The position numbers were made by a program, and so were the translations under genes. Shown piece after piece: positions 1 to 8,770 of a DNA stretch of 64,000 nt (positions are counted from its first letter, which is position 1; every line of letters begins with the position of its first letter). The notes below the pieces were generated by a model. It was not told the origin of the DNA. It searched no databases and worked only from the letters and a program-made list of their open reading frames with translations. The DNA lies in the NCBI RefSeq assembly GCF_900108315.1, contig NZ_FNVB01000002.1, forward strand, positions 992,001 to 1,056,000. Reading direction: 5' to 3'. The stretch is from Saccharopolyspora kobensis (lineage in GTDB: Bacteria; Actinomycetota; Actinomycetes; Mycobacteriales; Pseudonocardiaceae).

Positions 1-14
1 TAGAACACGTTCTA
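1..14. promoter_or_regulatory. KstR-like operator 1
   Basis: The palindrome TAGAACACGTTCTA has six-base arms and a two-base centre. It fits the published KstR consensus TnnAACnnGTTnnA of cholesterol-regulon TetR repressors. It lies downstream of the leftward hydrolase gene, so it most likely serves a gene outside the window. A KstR-like TetR gene is present at 57037, and steroid genes fill the right end of the window. Confidence 0.55.
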
Positions 15-99
15 TTCACTTGTCCATACGCGCAAGGCAGCAACTACCCCTGACAGCAACGGCATCCTTCCGCTACCGATCACATAGATGCCTCCTCCC

Positions 100-113
100 C
101 AGAACCGGTTCTG
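100..113. promoter_or_regulatory. KstR-like operator 2
   Basis: CAGAACCGGTTCTG is a perfect 14-base palindrome sharing the AGAACnnGTTCT core with the copy 99 bases to its left. The outer bases are C/G rather than T/A. Two copies of one core within about 110 bp suggest a real operator pair for a promoter at the left edge of the window. Confidence 0.5.
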
Positions 114-137
114 CTGCGAAGCGGTCCGCAGTAGGCG

Positions 138-1109
138 TCACGCGGAGAAGTAGCGGCGGGGGTTCTCCTCGAGCATCGTGGTGATCTGCTCCTCGGTGAC
201 TCCGCGCTCCCGCAAGGCGGGCAGGACGTCGTCGCTGATGTGGGTGTAGATCCAGTTCGGGACTGCCGCGACTCTGGCTCCCTCGGGGAACCAGTCGATG
301 AAGCACGAGGCGTCGTGCGAGAGGACCATCCTCTCCGCGTAACCCCGCTGCGCGAGTTCGGCCACGGTCCCGACCCGGGCCTCGAACGGCAGCAGGACAT
401 CGAGCCCGAACCGGTCCATCCCGAGGTACGAGCCTGCGTCGGCGAGCTCGCGCAGGTAGTCGAGGTCGGTGCTGTCACCCGAGTGGCCGATGACGACCTT
501 GGTCAGGTCGGCGCCCTCCTCGGCGAGCACCTTCTGCGCGATCAGTCCGGACCGGTTGTGCACGCTGGTGTGCACCGTGATCGGTGCACCGGTTTCGACG
601 TGCGCTTGCGCGACCGCGCGCATCACGCGCTCCACGCCCGGGGTCAGGCCCCGCTCGTCGATGGCGCACTTGAGGAACGCGGCCTTGACCCCGGTCCCGG
701 CGATGCCCTCGCGAATGTCGGCGACGAACAGCTCGACCATCGGTTCGGGGCCGTCGAAGAGCAGACCCGGCCCGGTGTGGTGGAACTGGATCGGAACCTC
801 GTCGTAGGTGTAGACGCCGGTCGCCACCACGATGTTGATGTCGACCTGCTCGTTGATGCGCTGGATGCGCGGGATGTAGCGGCCGAGGCCGATCACGGTC
901 GGATCGACGATGGTGTCCACGCCGCGCGCCTTGCACTGCCGCAGCTTCTCGACCGCGTCCGCGACCCTCGCGTCCTCGTCCCAGCGATCCGGGTAGTCGG
1001 GGTAGTTCTGCCGCATCTCCGCACCGAGGACGAACACGTGCTCGTGCATGAGCGTGACCCCGAGCCGGTCGACCGGAACCGGGCCGCGGACGGTGCGGAC
1101 TTCCGCCAT
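138..1109 (-). CDS. Phosphotriesterase-family metal-dependent hydrolase
   Basis: This 323-residue protein is a TIM-barrel hydrolase of the phosphotriesterase / lactonase-like family. The two-metal site is complete: H22 and H24 (HEH), the lysine expected to be carboxylated at K147, H180, H209 and D266. Family members hydrolyse lactones or phosphotriesters, and the substrate here cannot be read from sequence. The ATG at 1109 was chosen because a consensus AGGAGGT site precedes it; the frame stays open for 82 more codons upstream but without family similarity. Nothing else in the window is co-transcribed with it. The two AGAACnnGTTCT palindromes lie just past its stop codon. Confidence 0.85.
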   Translation of the reverse strand: MAEVRTVRGPVPVDRLGVTLMHEHVFVLGAEMRQNYPDYPDRWDEDARVADAVEKLRQCKARGVDTIVDPTVIGLGRYIPRIQRINEQVDINIVVATGVYTYDEVPIQFHHTGPGLLFDGPEPMVELFVADIREGIAGTGVKAAFLKCAIDERGLTPGVERVMRAVAQAHVETGAPITVHTSVHNRSGLIAQKVLAEEGADLTKVVIGHSGDSTDLDYLRELADAGSYLGMDRFGLDVLLPFEARVGTVAELAQRGYAERMVLSHDASCFIDWFPEGARVAAVPNWIYTHISDDVLPALRERGVTEEQITTMLEENPRRYFSA

Positions 1110-1588
1110 CGCGGATACCTCCTGAACACGAGAGCAGGTCTTGTTACCCGCATCACACGGCTGGAGCAGATCGGTAGTGTGTTTCGGCGTTCGAACGAAG
1201 TCAAGATTCGTCCCGCGTTCGTCCGTGAGCGACATGCGATGACCGGCCCACCCCCGGCCAGCCGCACACTTCGGCACCGAGCCAGGCCCGCGGGCTGCAG
1301 CTGACCCTGTACCCCGACGTGCTGGTGAGGCGATCGTCCAGATGTGCGATCCCACCTCTACGCACCGCCGCCGGGCCGACCAGCCTTAGACACAGTCACG
1401 TGCTGCTCAATGAGACACATCGATGAGCACTGTGGACAGTCAACTACTTCATCCCCGTCCTCCTCCGGACCGACTTGCTACCACCACCAGCAAACGACGG
1501 GAGCCACCGGATCTTGTCGACAGCTTGCTCGGAGCCGTACCCAGGTTGCTCTGCGCGGTGCGGGTCCCCCAGAAAGAGCATTTCTGTC
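1110..1588. other. Divergent intergenic region with imperfect inverted repeat
   Basis: About 480 bases between the leftward hydrolase and the rightward Nudix gene. No protein-like frame was recognised. An imperfect nested inverted repeat occurs at 1391-1434 (CACAGT...TGCTCA...TGAGCACTGTG); its role is unknown. The region is less GC-rich near its right end, as expected for a promoter. Confidence 0.4.
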
Positions 1589-1604
1589 ACTTTGACAATA
1601 AAGT
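1589..1604 (+). promoter_or_regulatory. Inverted repeat in the Nudix-operon promoter
   Basis: ACTTT-GACAAT-AAAGT is a five-base inverted repeat with a six-base centre in an AT-rich patch, 12 bases before the GTG start of the Nudix gene. TTGACA at 1592-1597 could also be a -35 element, but no good -10 fits before the start. NrtR-type proteins bind dyads in their own promoters, so autoregulation is plausible. The arms are short and the call is tentative. Confidence 0.35.
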
Positions 1605-1616
1605 AGTGTCGGTCAC

Positions 1617-2351
1617 GTGAACGACGATGAGAACTGGTCGGCCCCACGAGTTCTGGTGGCAGTTGACCTCGTCATCCTGACGCTCCGCTCCTCGAAGTTG
1701 CAGGTGCTGCTCGTGGAGCGGGGCGTCGCACCGTATAGCGGACTTCAGGCACTTCCTGGCGGGTTCCTGAACAACGCCGCCGAGGACATCGAGGGGGCGG
1801 CGCACCGCGAGCTGAGCGAGGAGGCACATCTCGACGGTGCCCAGCTACACCTTGAACAGCTGGGCACCTACGGCAAGCCCGGGCGCGATCCGCGCGGACG
1901 TGTGATCTCAGTGGCCTACCTCGCCATCGCCCCGAGCCTCCCCGAACCGATCGCGGGCACTGACGCCGCGAGCGCTTCGTGGCGACCGGTCGACGACGTT
2001 TTGAGCGGGGGCCTGAATCTCGCTTTTGACCATCAGCAGATCCTGGCCGATGGTGTGGAGCGAGCGCGGGCGAAGCTGGAGCGCACCGCTCTGGGTACCG
2101 CGTTCTGCCCGGAGATCTTCACGATTTCGGACTTGCAGAAGGTCTACGAGGCGGTCTGGGGTGTCTCGCTCGATCCGCGCAACTTCTACCGGAAGGTCCA
2201 GGGAGTACCTGGCTTTCTCGTCCCGGTGGAGTCGACCCGCAGAACAACGAAGGGGCGACCTGCGCGTCTGTACCGGGCCGGGACGCGCGCCGTGCTGAGT
2301 CCGCCGTTGACCCGCCCCGAACACCCGATACCAGTCGAGGAGGAACGTTGA
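1617..2351 (+). CDS. NrtR-like Nudix / winged-helix regulator
   Basis: A 244-residue protein with an N-terminal Nudix domain (Nudix box about 48-72) and a C-terminal winged-helix domain (about 165-222) ending in the GRPARLYR motif typical of NrtR. NrtR proteins are transcription factors that sense ADP-ribose-type nucleotides through a Nudix fold that has usually lost hydrolysis. Here the Nudix box is off consensus: one extra residue between GG and the first E, and His71 where Gly is expected after the second acidic pair. A ligand sensor is therefore more likely than an enzyme. The GTG start at 1617 fits the domain boundary. The stop codon overlaps the next gene's start by four bases, so the protein is tied to the nucleosidase and membrane protein rather than to NAD synthesis genes. 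Confidence 0.8.
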   Translation: MNDDENWSAPRVLVAVDLVILTLRSSKLQVLLVERGVAPYSGLQALPGGFLNNAAEDIEGAAHRELSEEAHLDGAQLHLEQLGTYGKPGRDPRGRVISVAYLAIAPSLPEPIAGTDAASASWRPVDDVLSGGLNLAFDHQQILADGVERARAKLERTALGTAFCPEIFTISDLQKVYEAVWGVSLDPRNFYRKVQGVPGFLVPVESTRRTTKGRPARLYRAGTRAVLSPPLTRPEHPIPVEEER

Positions 2352-3484
2352 CGAACAATCTGGTCGTGATACTGACGGCCTTCGATCTCGAGTATCAGGC
2401 CGTCCGCGAGAAGCTCATCGACCCGCGGCTGCACCACCATGACAAGGGCTCGCTGTTCGAGGTCGGCCATCTGCGAGGCAGCGATTGCCGCATCGCTCTC
2501 GGGCAGACCGGCAAGGGGAACCATCCTGCCGCAGTGTTCGCTGAACGAGCGATGCAGCAGTTCTCACCGGCGGCGTTGGTGTTCGTCGGTGTGGCAGGAG
2601 CGCTGTGGGGCAAGACGAAGCTGGGCGACCTCGTCGTGGCGACCCATGTCTACGGCTATCACGGGGCCACCAGTGAGGATGACGGAGCGAAAGCCCGGCC
2701 ACGTGCCTGGGAAACCGCACACTCCCTCCATCAGCTCGCACAGCACATCGCCCGTTCCGACGACTGGATGCAGGACTTGCGTGGCGAGTACACGCCCAAG
2801 GTTCACTTCGGCCCCGTCGCTGCGGGCGAGGTTCTGCACAACTCCCGCCATTCCTACGAGGCGCGCTGGGTCCGGGAACACTTCAACGACGCGTTGGCCA
2901 TCGAGATGGAGGCCGCCGGCGTCGCGCAAGCGGGCCACTTCAACGGCGTGCCGGTCGCGATCGTGCGCGGCATCAGCGATCGCGCCGATGGAACGAAGAA
3001 CAGCAGCGACGACGCCGACTGGCAACCACGAGCTGCGGCCGGCGCCGCCACGTTCGCCACTCATCTCGCCAAGCAGCTGATCGCCCGGCAGGAGCGCAAC
3101 GCGATGAACAAAGAACGTGACTTCCCGAGCCACATCACCATTTCCAGCTCCGGTATCGCTGGCATCGTGGCTCGCGATGTTCACAACAGCAACGTCACCG
3201 TAGCTACCGGCTCCTCGCCCACCGCGACCGACCTGAGCGCTGAGCTGCGGGGACTGGCTGATCACCTTGCCCGTGTGCGCGCCAATGGAGCTGTCGACGA
3301 CGCCACCTACAAGGCTGCCAGTGAAGAGCTCGACAACGCACGCCAGGCCCTGGAAACGACGGAACCCGAAGCCAAGAGCAAGGCCGTGCTGTCCTTGAAG
3401 CGAATGCGCGGCCTCGTCGACGACGTCGCCGAGCTCGTGACCAAGATCGCCACCATCATCACGGCGGTGAACAGTCTGTCATGA
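2348..3484 (+). CDS. MTA/SAH-nucleosidase-like enzyme with C-terminal coupling module
   Basis: Residues 1-245 form a nucleoside phosphorylase / MTA-SAH nucleosidase domain. Key residues are visible: an N-terminal acidic residue E15, the MEAAG motif with E188, and the catalytic D211 in GISDRAD. Such enzymes cleave the N-glycosidic bond of adenosine-type nucleosides. Residues 246-378 are not part of the normal enzyme (about 230 residues). They start with a short beta-like motif, GIVARDVHNSNVTV at 272-285, followed by a helical tail. The same motif occurs at the N-terminus of the next protein. Nucleosidase domains with such add-ons are known as effectors in predicted bacterial conflict systems. 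The start is TTG at 2348, backed by GAGGAGG, and overlaps the Nudix stop (TTGA). The end overlaps the next start (ATGA). Confidence 0.8.
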   Translation: MTNNLVVILTAFDLEYQAVREKLIDPRLHHHDKGSLFEVGHLRGSDCRIALGQTGKGNHPAAVFAERAMQQFSPAALVFVGVAGALWGKTKLGDLVVATHVYGYHGATSEDDGAKARPRAWETAHSLHQLAQHIARSDDWMQDLRGEYTPKVHFGPVAAGEVLHNSRHSYEARWVREHFNDALAIEMEAAGVAQAGHFNGVPVAIVRGISDRADGTKNSSDDADWQPRAAAGAATFATHLAKQLIARQERNAMNKERDFPSHITISSSGIAGIVARDVHNSNVTVATGSSPTATDLSAELRGLADHLARVRANGAVDDATYKAASEELDNARQALETTEPEAKSKAVLSLKRMRGLVDDVAELVTKIATIITAVNSLS

Positions 3485-5454
3485 GCGAGGAGTCGGAGAA
3501 GCCCACGACGAAGGTGAGCGCCGAGCCGGGAGCCACGGTCGGCATCGTCGCGGACTCCGTGCACAACTCGACCGTGTACGTGAGTGCTCCGGCCGACCCG
3601 CCCGCCCGGAAGTACGAGGTCGGCCTCAAACTTCTGGACGGTGGCACTCCCGGCCGGGCCCGGGATCTCATCGGCGATGCCATCGCGCACGACTTCGACT
3701 CCGCCGAAGTGCGGTTCCACTGGATACTGGCACTGCTGAGCAAGCGCTCCTACCGGGACCTCAACGCGCAGGAACGAGATCAGCTCGATCAGACATCGAA
3801 GCTCGTGCATTCTTTTCCTGAAGGTGAGTGGAAACGCGCACTGTCTGCGGTGTGCAAGCTTCTGGATGCCACTGCAGGGCGTGAAGCCGACATGGCGGCC
3901 GCCATCGACGAACTGTTCACCACGCCGGCGAAGCAGCGCGACAAGATCATGCGGCACCTCGATCTGGTCCTCACCGGCGGGATGAAGGACCGTCTCTGGG
4001 CACAAGCCCGAGAGGCGGCCAAAGTCGATCAGGTGAGCAACGATCGCTTCGGCCGCGTGTGGGCCTACTTCCATCCTGTGCCAGCGCGACCGCGTATTCG
4101 GCCTGTGGCGAGTGTGTCCATCACCGATGGCGACCAGATACGGAGATTCTTCGGCACTACGCTATTCCTCCTCACCGTCGGCTACCTCGGGTGGCTGGTG
4201 CTGCTGCGCGCTGAGCCGATAGCCGTGATCGCCTACCTCCTTGCGCTCGTAGCCGGGTACGTCGCGGCCCGCAACGCGCTGGAATGGCGTTACCGCACGC
4301 TGCGCATGAGAACCAAGGAGCAGGTCTACTTCGGCCCAACCGAACGGCGGCGCGTTCCCGAAGGCGGGTTCGCAAATCGCGTCGACCAGTCCTTCGATCA
4401 CTACTTCAGCAAGTACGCACCGGACGAGGAGAACCGCCAGCACTGGCTGTCCGCAACGGCCGGCGTCCGCAACGAGCTCCGCAACGAGATCGTCGAAATC
4501 TATCGTGAGACCAGAATCTCCATCGGAGAGATCAACTGGCTGATCGGTTACCTCGTGCTCGAAGTCCGCAAACGCTGGCGCGCGGGAACGCTGTTCGACT
4601 TCCAGCAGCAGTACCGGACCTCACCATCGACGAAGGCATGGTGCTTGCTATCGCTGGTGGCAGCGATCCCCGCAGCAGCCGTCGCTATTATCGCGGCGTT
4701 CCAGGCCGCACCGCTGCCTGCCGTAGCAGCCGCAATCGCCGCAGGACTCGGCGGGCGCACCGCAGCGCAGCGTGGTTTCCACATCATCGCCGAGCGGCGA
4801 CGGTACGCCGAGGAATCTCTCGAGCAGGAGCGGGAGTTCACCAAGCGCGTGGCCGCCTACGACCGATGGGAGCGCAAGCTGGACTCCATCCGGCCGGGCG
4901 AGGACGAGATGGAAACATGGCTTATCGCAGATAAAACACTGCTGGTCGACAAGACACTGCGCCACTACCGGCTGGCATGGCGCGACATCATCGCCCACTC
5001 ATTCCTGCAAACGCGCGCTACCGGGGCCAAACGGGCGCGCTTCGAAGGCTGCCCCTGGCGATACTCCAAGTACGACATCCGGCTGTTCCTCGTCAGCCTG
5101 GACGGAGTCCGCGAGATCAGCACTGAACTCAACTTCGAAACCGGCTCGTTCAACGGCGAGGAACGGAGCAACTACCGCTTCGACGCCGTTTCCTCCGTGC
5201 ACGTAGCCACCACCAGCGCACTCAAATACACCCTCGAACTGACACTGAGCAACGGCCCGACCAGGAACATCCGCGTCACAGAACCCGATGACCAGCATCC
5301 CTCACCCGAAGAACACATCAACTCCTTCGTCACGCTCAACCTCGAGACCGCAGGATTCACCCCCACCCTGCACATTCTGGAAGGCATCGCAGCAGAGGGC
5401 AAAAGCTGGATCCACCGCGATCCGCACCGCCCCTCTCCACCTGGCCAGCGTTAA
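3481..5454 (+). CDS. Four-helix membrane protein with shared VHNS motif, putative effector
   Basis: A 657-residue protein of no family I recognise. Residues 21-34 read GIVADSVHNSTVYV, matching 10 of 14 positions of the motif in the preceding nucleosidase. Residues 40-200 look helical, perhaps repeat-like. There are two pairs of membrane segments, about 224-265 and 387-427, the second alanine-rich. The cytoplasmic loop between them is rich in charged residues, and the C-terminal 200 residues form a soluble domain. It is translationally coupled to the nucleosidase by an ATGA overlap and is the last gene before a strong terminator. A membrane-acting partner or effector controlled by the nucleosidase is the simplest reading, but this is inference. 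Confidence 0.65.
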   Translation: MSEESEKPTTKVSAEPGATVGIVADSVHNSTVYVSAPADPPARKYEVGLKLLDGGTPGRARDLIGDAIAHDFDSAEVRFHWILALLSKRSYRDLNAQERDQLDQTSKLVHSFPEGEWKRALSAVCKLLDATAGREADMAAAIDELFTTPAKQRDKIMRHLDLVLTGGMKDRLWAQAREAAKVDQVSNDRFGRVWAYFHPVPARPRIRPVASVSITDGDQIRRFFGTTLFLLTVGYLGWLVLLRAEPIAVIAYLLALVAGYVAARNALEWRYRTLRMRTKEQVYFGPTERRRVPEGGFANRVDQSFDHYFSKYAPDEENRQHWLSATAGVRNELRNEIVEIYRETRISIGEINWLIGYLVLEVRKRWRAGTLFDFQQQYRTSPSTKAWCLLSLVAAIPAAAVAIIAAFQAAPLPAVAAAIAAGLGGRTAAQRGFHIIAERRRYAEESLEQEREFTKRVAAYDRWERKLDSIRPGEDEMETWLIADKTLLVDKTLRHYRLAWRDIIAHSFLQTRATGAKRARFEGCPWRYSKYDIRLFLVSLDGVREISTELNFETGSFNGEERSNYRFDAVSSVHVATTSALKYTLELTLSNGPTRNIRVTEPDDQHPSPEEHINSFVTLNLETAGFTPTLHILEGIAAEGKSWIHRDPHRPSPPGQR

Positions 5455-5496
5455 GGCAGGGCGTTGAAATTCGCTTGATCCGTCACTGCTGGGGAC

Positions 5497-5534
5497 GAAG
5501 GTGCTCCTGATCTAGCTCGGTCAGGAGCACCTTC
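5497..5534 (+). terminator. Hairpin terminator of the Nudix-nucleosidase operon
   Basis: A perfect 14-bp stem (GAAGGTGCTCCTGA / TCAGGAGCACCTTC) with a 10-base loop begins 42 bases after the stop of the membrane-protein gene. No T-tract follows, which is common in high-GC actinobacteria. It isolates the three-gene operon from the downstream 2-hydroxyacid genes. Confidence 0.75.
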
Positions 5535-5677
5535 ACGCAAGAGCCGAGCTTGCGCGCCGCCTATCCCGACCTCCCAACACCGCACCGCAGGTGCAGGTCA
5601 ACGCTGCGTGCGCAGGTCAGCACAGTCCGGATCGGCCGGGCGGGGGCTCGCGGGGCCGATGGTTGCCAACCTCCGTG

Positions 5678-5691
5678 AGTAACATGTTACT
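5678..5691. promoter_or_regulatory. Palindromic operator AGTAACATGTTACT
   Basis: A perfect 14-bp palindrome lies 104 bases before the GTG of the FAD/Fe-S dehydrogenase. It is the only clear operator in this promoter region. The GntR-family gene at the end of the cluster (start 11082) is the obvious candidate to bind it. The AACnnGTT core is also found in the left-edge KstR-like sites, but the flanking bases differ. Confidence 0.6.
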
Positions 5692-5794
5692 GTCCTGCCG
5701 CCGGTGACTTGCCCCACGATTCGGGTGCCACCCGCGCAGGTTCTCCTGGTGCGGCTGGTCGTCACCGCCGACCACCTGAAGGGAGAGCAGCACG

Positions 5795-8692
5795 GTGACG
5801 ACAGCGTCCACCGAGGACATCCGCGCGCGGTTGCGCACCGATCGCGCCGCGCTGGGCGCCTACGTCTCCGATGCCTCGATCTTCCGCCGCGTGCCCCGGG
5901 CCGTCCTCGAACCGCGGAACCGAGCGGAGATCCGGGCCGGGGTGCTCCTCGCCCGGGAGGAGGGCTGGCCGGTCACCGTCCGCGGCGGCGGCACCTCGGT
6001 GGCGGGCAACGGGATCGGCGAGGGCCTGATCATCGACACCTCCCGGCACTTCAACCGCGTCCTCGAAATCGATCCCGAAGCGCGCACCGCCCGGATCGAA
6101 CCCGGCGTCGTCTGCGACGCACTGCGCGAGGCGGCGGCGCCCTACGGCCTCACCTACGGGCCGGACCCGTCGACCCACAGCCGGTGCACCGTCGGCGGCA
6201 TGATCGCCAACAACGCGTGCGGATCCCATTCGCTGGCCTGGGGAACCGCTGCGGACAACGTCGTCGAGCTCACCGTCATGCGCGCCGACGGGGAGCTGGT
6301 CACGCTGAAGCGGGGCGGGACGAGCGATCCCGAGCTCGACCGGGCCCTCCTGCGCTTGCGGGAGGAGAACCTCGCGCTGCTGCGCACCGCCCTGGGCCGG
6401 TTCCCCCGGCAGGTCTCCGGGTACGGGCTGCACCACCTGCTCCCGGAGAACGGCTTCGACACGGCCAAGGCCTTCGCCGGCTCCGAAGGAACCCTGGGCA
6501 TCATCGTCGAAGCCGTCGTCCGGCTCGTTCCCGTGCCCGCGGCCACCGCCCTGGCCGTCCTGGCGTTCCCCACCGTCTTCGACGCCGCCGCTGCCGCGCC
6601 GCTGACCCGGCGCAACGGTGTGGTGACCTCCGAGGGCATGGGCGGAGACCTCCTCGACGTGCTGCGGATCAGCCAGGGACGCGATGCCGGGGACATCCTG
6701 CCGGGCAGTGTCGGTGACCCGCGCCCGGCAGGTGGCTGGCTCTACTGCGAGACCACCGGTGAGACCGCCGAAGACGCCCGGCTGCGCGCCGAGGAACTCG
6801 TGGCCGAGTTCGATTCCCACTCCCAGCACGGCACCGTGGACGCCGTCGTCGTCGCCGATCCGGCCGAGATGCGCAAGCTCTGGCGGATCCGGGAATCCGC
6901 GGCAGGTCTGGTCACCCGCCTGCCCGACGGTGGCGAGGCCTGGCCGAACTGGGAGGACTCCGCCGTACCGCCCGAGCAGCTCGCCGACTACCTCCGCGAT
7001 CTATACGCCCTGCTGGACCGGCACGGCCTGCGTGGCATCCCGTTCGGGCACTTCGGCGAGGGCTGCGTCCACATCCGCATCTCCTTCGACCTCGGCACCG
7101 AGGACGGGCTCGGCGTCTTCCGGGCCTTCATGTCCGATGCCGCCGCCACCGTCGCGGCCCACGGAGGTTCGCTCTCCGGCGAGCACGGCGACGGCCGCGC
7201 CCGCTCCGCCCTGCTGCCGCAGATGTACCCGCCGCAGGCGCTCGCGGCCTTCGCCGCGTTCAAAGCGGCCTTCGATCCGGACAGCGCCCTCAACCCCGGT
7301 GTGCTCGTCGAGCCCGATGCCCTCGACGCCGGGGTCCGCGCGGCACCGGGACAGCGCAGCAGGGAGTTCATCCCCGTGCACGCCCTCAGCCACGACCGGG
7401 GATCACTCGTCAACGCCGTGAACCGCTGCGTGGGCGTCGGCGCCTGCCGCTCGGACGAGGGCGCGATGTGCCCCTCCTTCCAGATCACCCGTGACGAGGT
7501 GCACAGCACTCGCGGCCGGGCCCGCATCCTCTCCGAGATGTTCCGCGGCGTTCTCTACCCGGAGGGCACCAGCTCCGAGGACGTCAAGGACGCCCTCGAT
7601 CTGTGCCTCTCCTGCCGGGCGTGCGCCTCCGAATGCCCCGTCAACGTCGACATGGCCACGTACAAGTCGGAGTTCCTCCACCGGCACTACGCGGGCCGGC
7701 GCCGCCCCATGGCCCACTACTCGATGGGCTGGCTGCCCCTCACCAGCAGAATCCTGCACCTCGTCCCCGGTGCCGCCCGAGCGGTCAACGCGCTGCTGTC
7801 GATCCGCCCCGTGCAGAAGGCCGTCATGCGGCTCGGCGGCGTCGACACCGGCCGTTCGATGATCCGCTTCTCCCCGCGCAGCTTCCAGTCGCTGGCGAAG
7901 TCGCGGCGCTTCCGCACCGAGCGCGCCACCCGCGGGAAGGTGGTGCTCTGGCCGGACAGCTTCACCAACCACCTGGACGCGAACGTGGCCGCCGACGCCC
8001 ACGTCGTCCTCACCGCACTCGGCTACGACGTGATCGTTCCTCGCGGGTTCGTCTGCTGCGGGCTGACGTGGCACTCGACCGGCCAGCTCGGCAGAACGCA
8101 GCAGGTCCTCGCCCGCACGCTGAACTCGCTCGACGCCTGGATCGACGGCCGCACTCCCGTCGTCGTCCTGGAACCGTCGTGCGCGTCGATGCTCACCGAA
8201 GAGGCTCCCGAGCTCCTCGCCGCCGACCCGCGCTCGCGCCGGCTGGCCGAACAAGTCGTCACGCTCGGCGACATCGTCGCCCGGCACGTCGACGACGCGG
8301 ACTGGCCGTTCGGGGAGCTGCCGGTCCCGGCGCTCTCCCAGGTCCACTGCCACGAGCGCTCCCGCCGCGGCCACGGAGGCACCGGCGTGGCACTCGCCCG
8401 GTTGGGCGTCGAGGAGTCCCAGATCGAGACCGGCTGTTGCGGCCTGGCGGGCAACTGGGGGTTCGAGCCCGGTCACGCCGATCTCTCCCGCCGCCTCGCG
8501 GAGCGGGAACTGCTCCCGCGCATCCGCGAGCTCGACGCGGAGGCCGTCGTGCTCGCCGACGGCTACTCCTGCCGCACGCAGATCCGCGAGGGCCTGGCCG
8601 ACGAGGCCGGTCCGAGCGACCGAGGCCCGGTTCGGAAGCAGGGGCTCCACCTAGCCCAACTGCTCCGTCGAGCGCTCGACAAGAGCGCTTGA
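5795..8692 (+). CDS. FAD/Fe-S D-2-hydroxyacid dehydrogenase fusion
   Basis: A 965-residue fusion. The first half is a GlcD/D-lactate-dehydrogenase-type flavoprotein: FAD-binding domain about 35-210 with RGGGTSVAGN and the GGMIANNACGSHS signature, then the FAD-oxidase C-terminal domain to about 500. Next come two 4Fe-4S ferredoxin motifs, near 544 (partly atypical spacing) and near 602 (CLSCRACASECP). The end is a GlpC/CCG-type domain with CCG motifs near 751 and 880. Relatives oxidise D-lactate, glycolate or D-2-hydroxyglutarate and pass electrons to the respiratory chain. The GTG start follows GGGAGAG. It heads a cluster with a TRAP-type permease and a GntR regulator, so an imported 2-hydroxyacid is the likely substrate. 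Confidence 0.88.
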   Translation: MTTASTEDIRARLRTDRAALGAYVSDASIFRRVPRAVLEPRNRAEIRAGVLLAREEGWPVTVRGGGTSVAGNGIGEGLIIDTSRHFNRVLEIDPEARTARIEPGVVCDALREAAAPYGLTYGPDPSTHSRCTVGGMIANNACGSHSLAWGTAADNVVELTVMRADGELVTLKRGGTSDPELDRALLRLREENLALLRTALGRFPRQVSGYGLHHLLPENGFDTAKAFAGSEGTLGIIVEAVVRLVPVPAATALAVLAFPTVFDAAAAAPLTRRNGVVTSEGMGGDLLDVLRISQGRDAGDILPGSVGDPRPAGGWLYCETTGETAEDARLRAEELVAEFDSHSQHGTVDAVVVADPAEMRKLWRIRESAAGLVTRLPDGGEAWPNWEDSAVPPEQLADYLRDLYALLDRHGLRGIPFGHFGEGCVHIRISFDLGTEDGLGVFRAFMSDAAATVAAHGGSLSGEHGDGRARSALLPQMYPPQALAAFAAFKAAFDPDSALNPGVLVEPDALDAGVRAAPGQRSREFIPVHALSHDRGSLVNAVNRCVGVGACRSDEGAMCPSFQITRDEVHSTRGRARILSEMFRGVLYPEGTSSEDVKDALDLCLSCRACASECPVNVDMATYKSEFLHRHYAGRRRPMAHYSMGWLPLTSRILHLVPGAARAVNALLSIRPVQKAVMRLGGVDTGRSMIRFSPRSFQSLAKSRRFRTERATRGKVVLWPDSFTNHLDANVAADAHVVLTALGYDVIVPRGFVCCGLTWHSTGQLGRTQQVLARTLNSLDAWIDGRTPVVVLEPSCASMLTEEAPELLAADPRSRRLAEQVVTLGDIVARHVDDADWPFGELPVPALSQVHCHERSRRGHGGTGVALARLGVEESQIETGCCGLAGNWGFEPGHADLSRRLAERELLPRIRELDAEAVVLADGYSCRTQIREGLADEAGPSDRGPVRKQGLHLAQLLRRALDKSA

Positions 8693-8770
8693 GGACGGCC
8701 GCACCCGCATCCCCCTGGCACCCCGCTCCGCGCTGAGCGGCTGACAACCCGAAGAAACAGGTGAAACACG

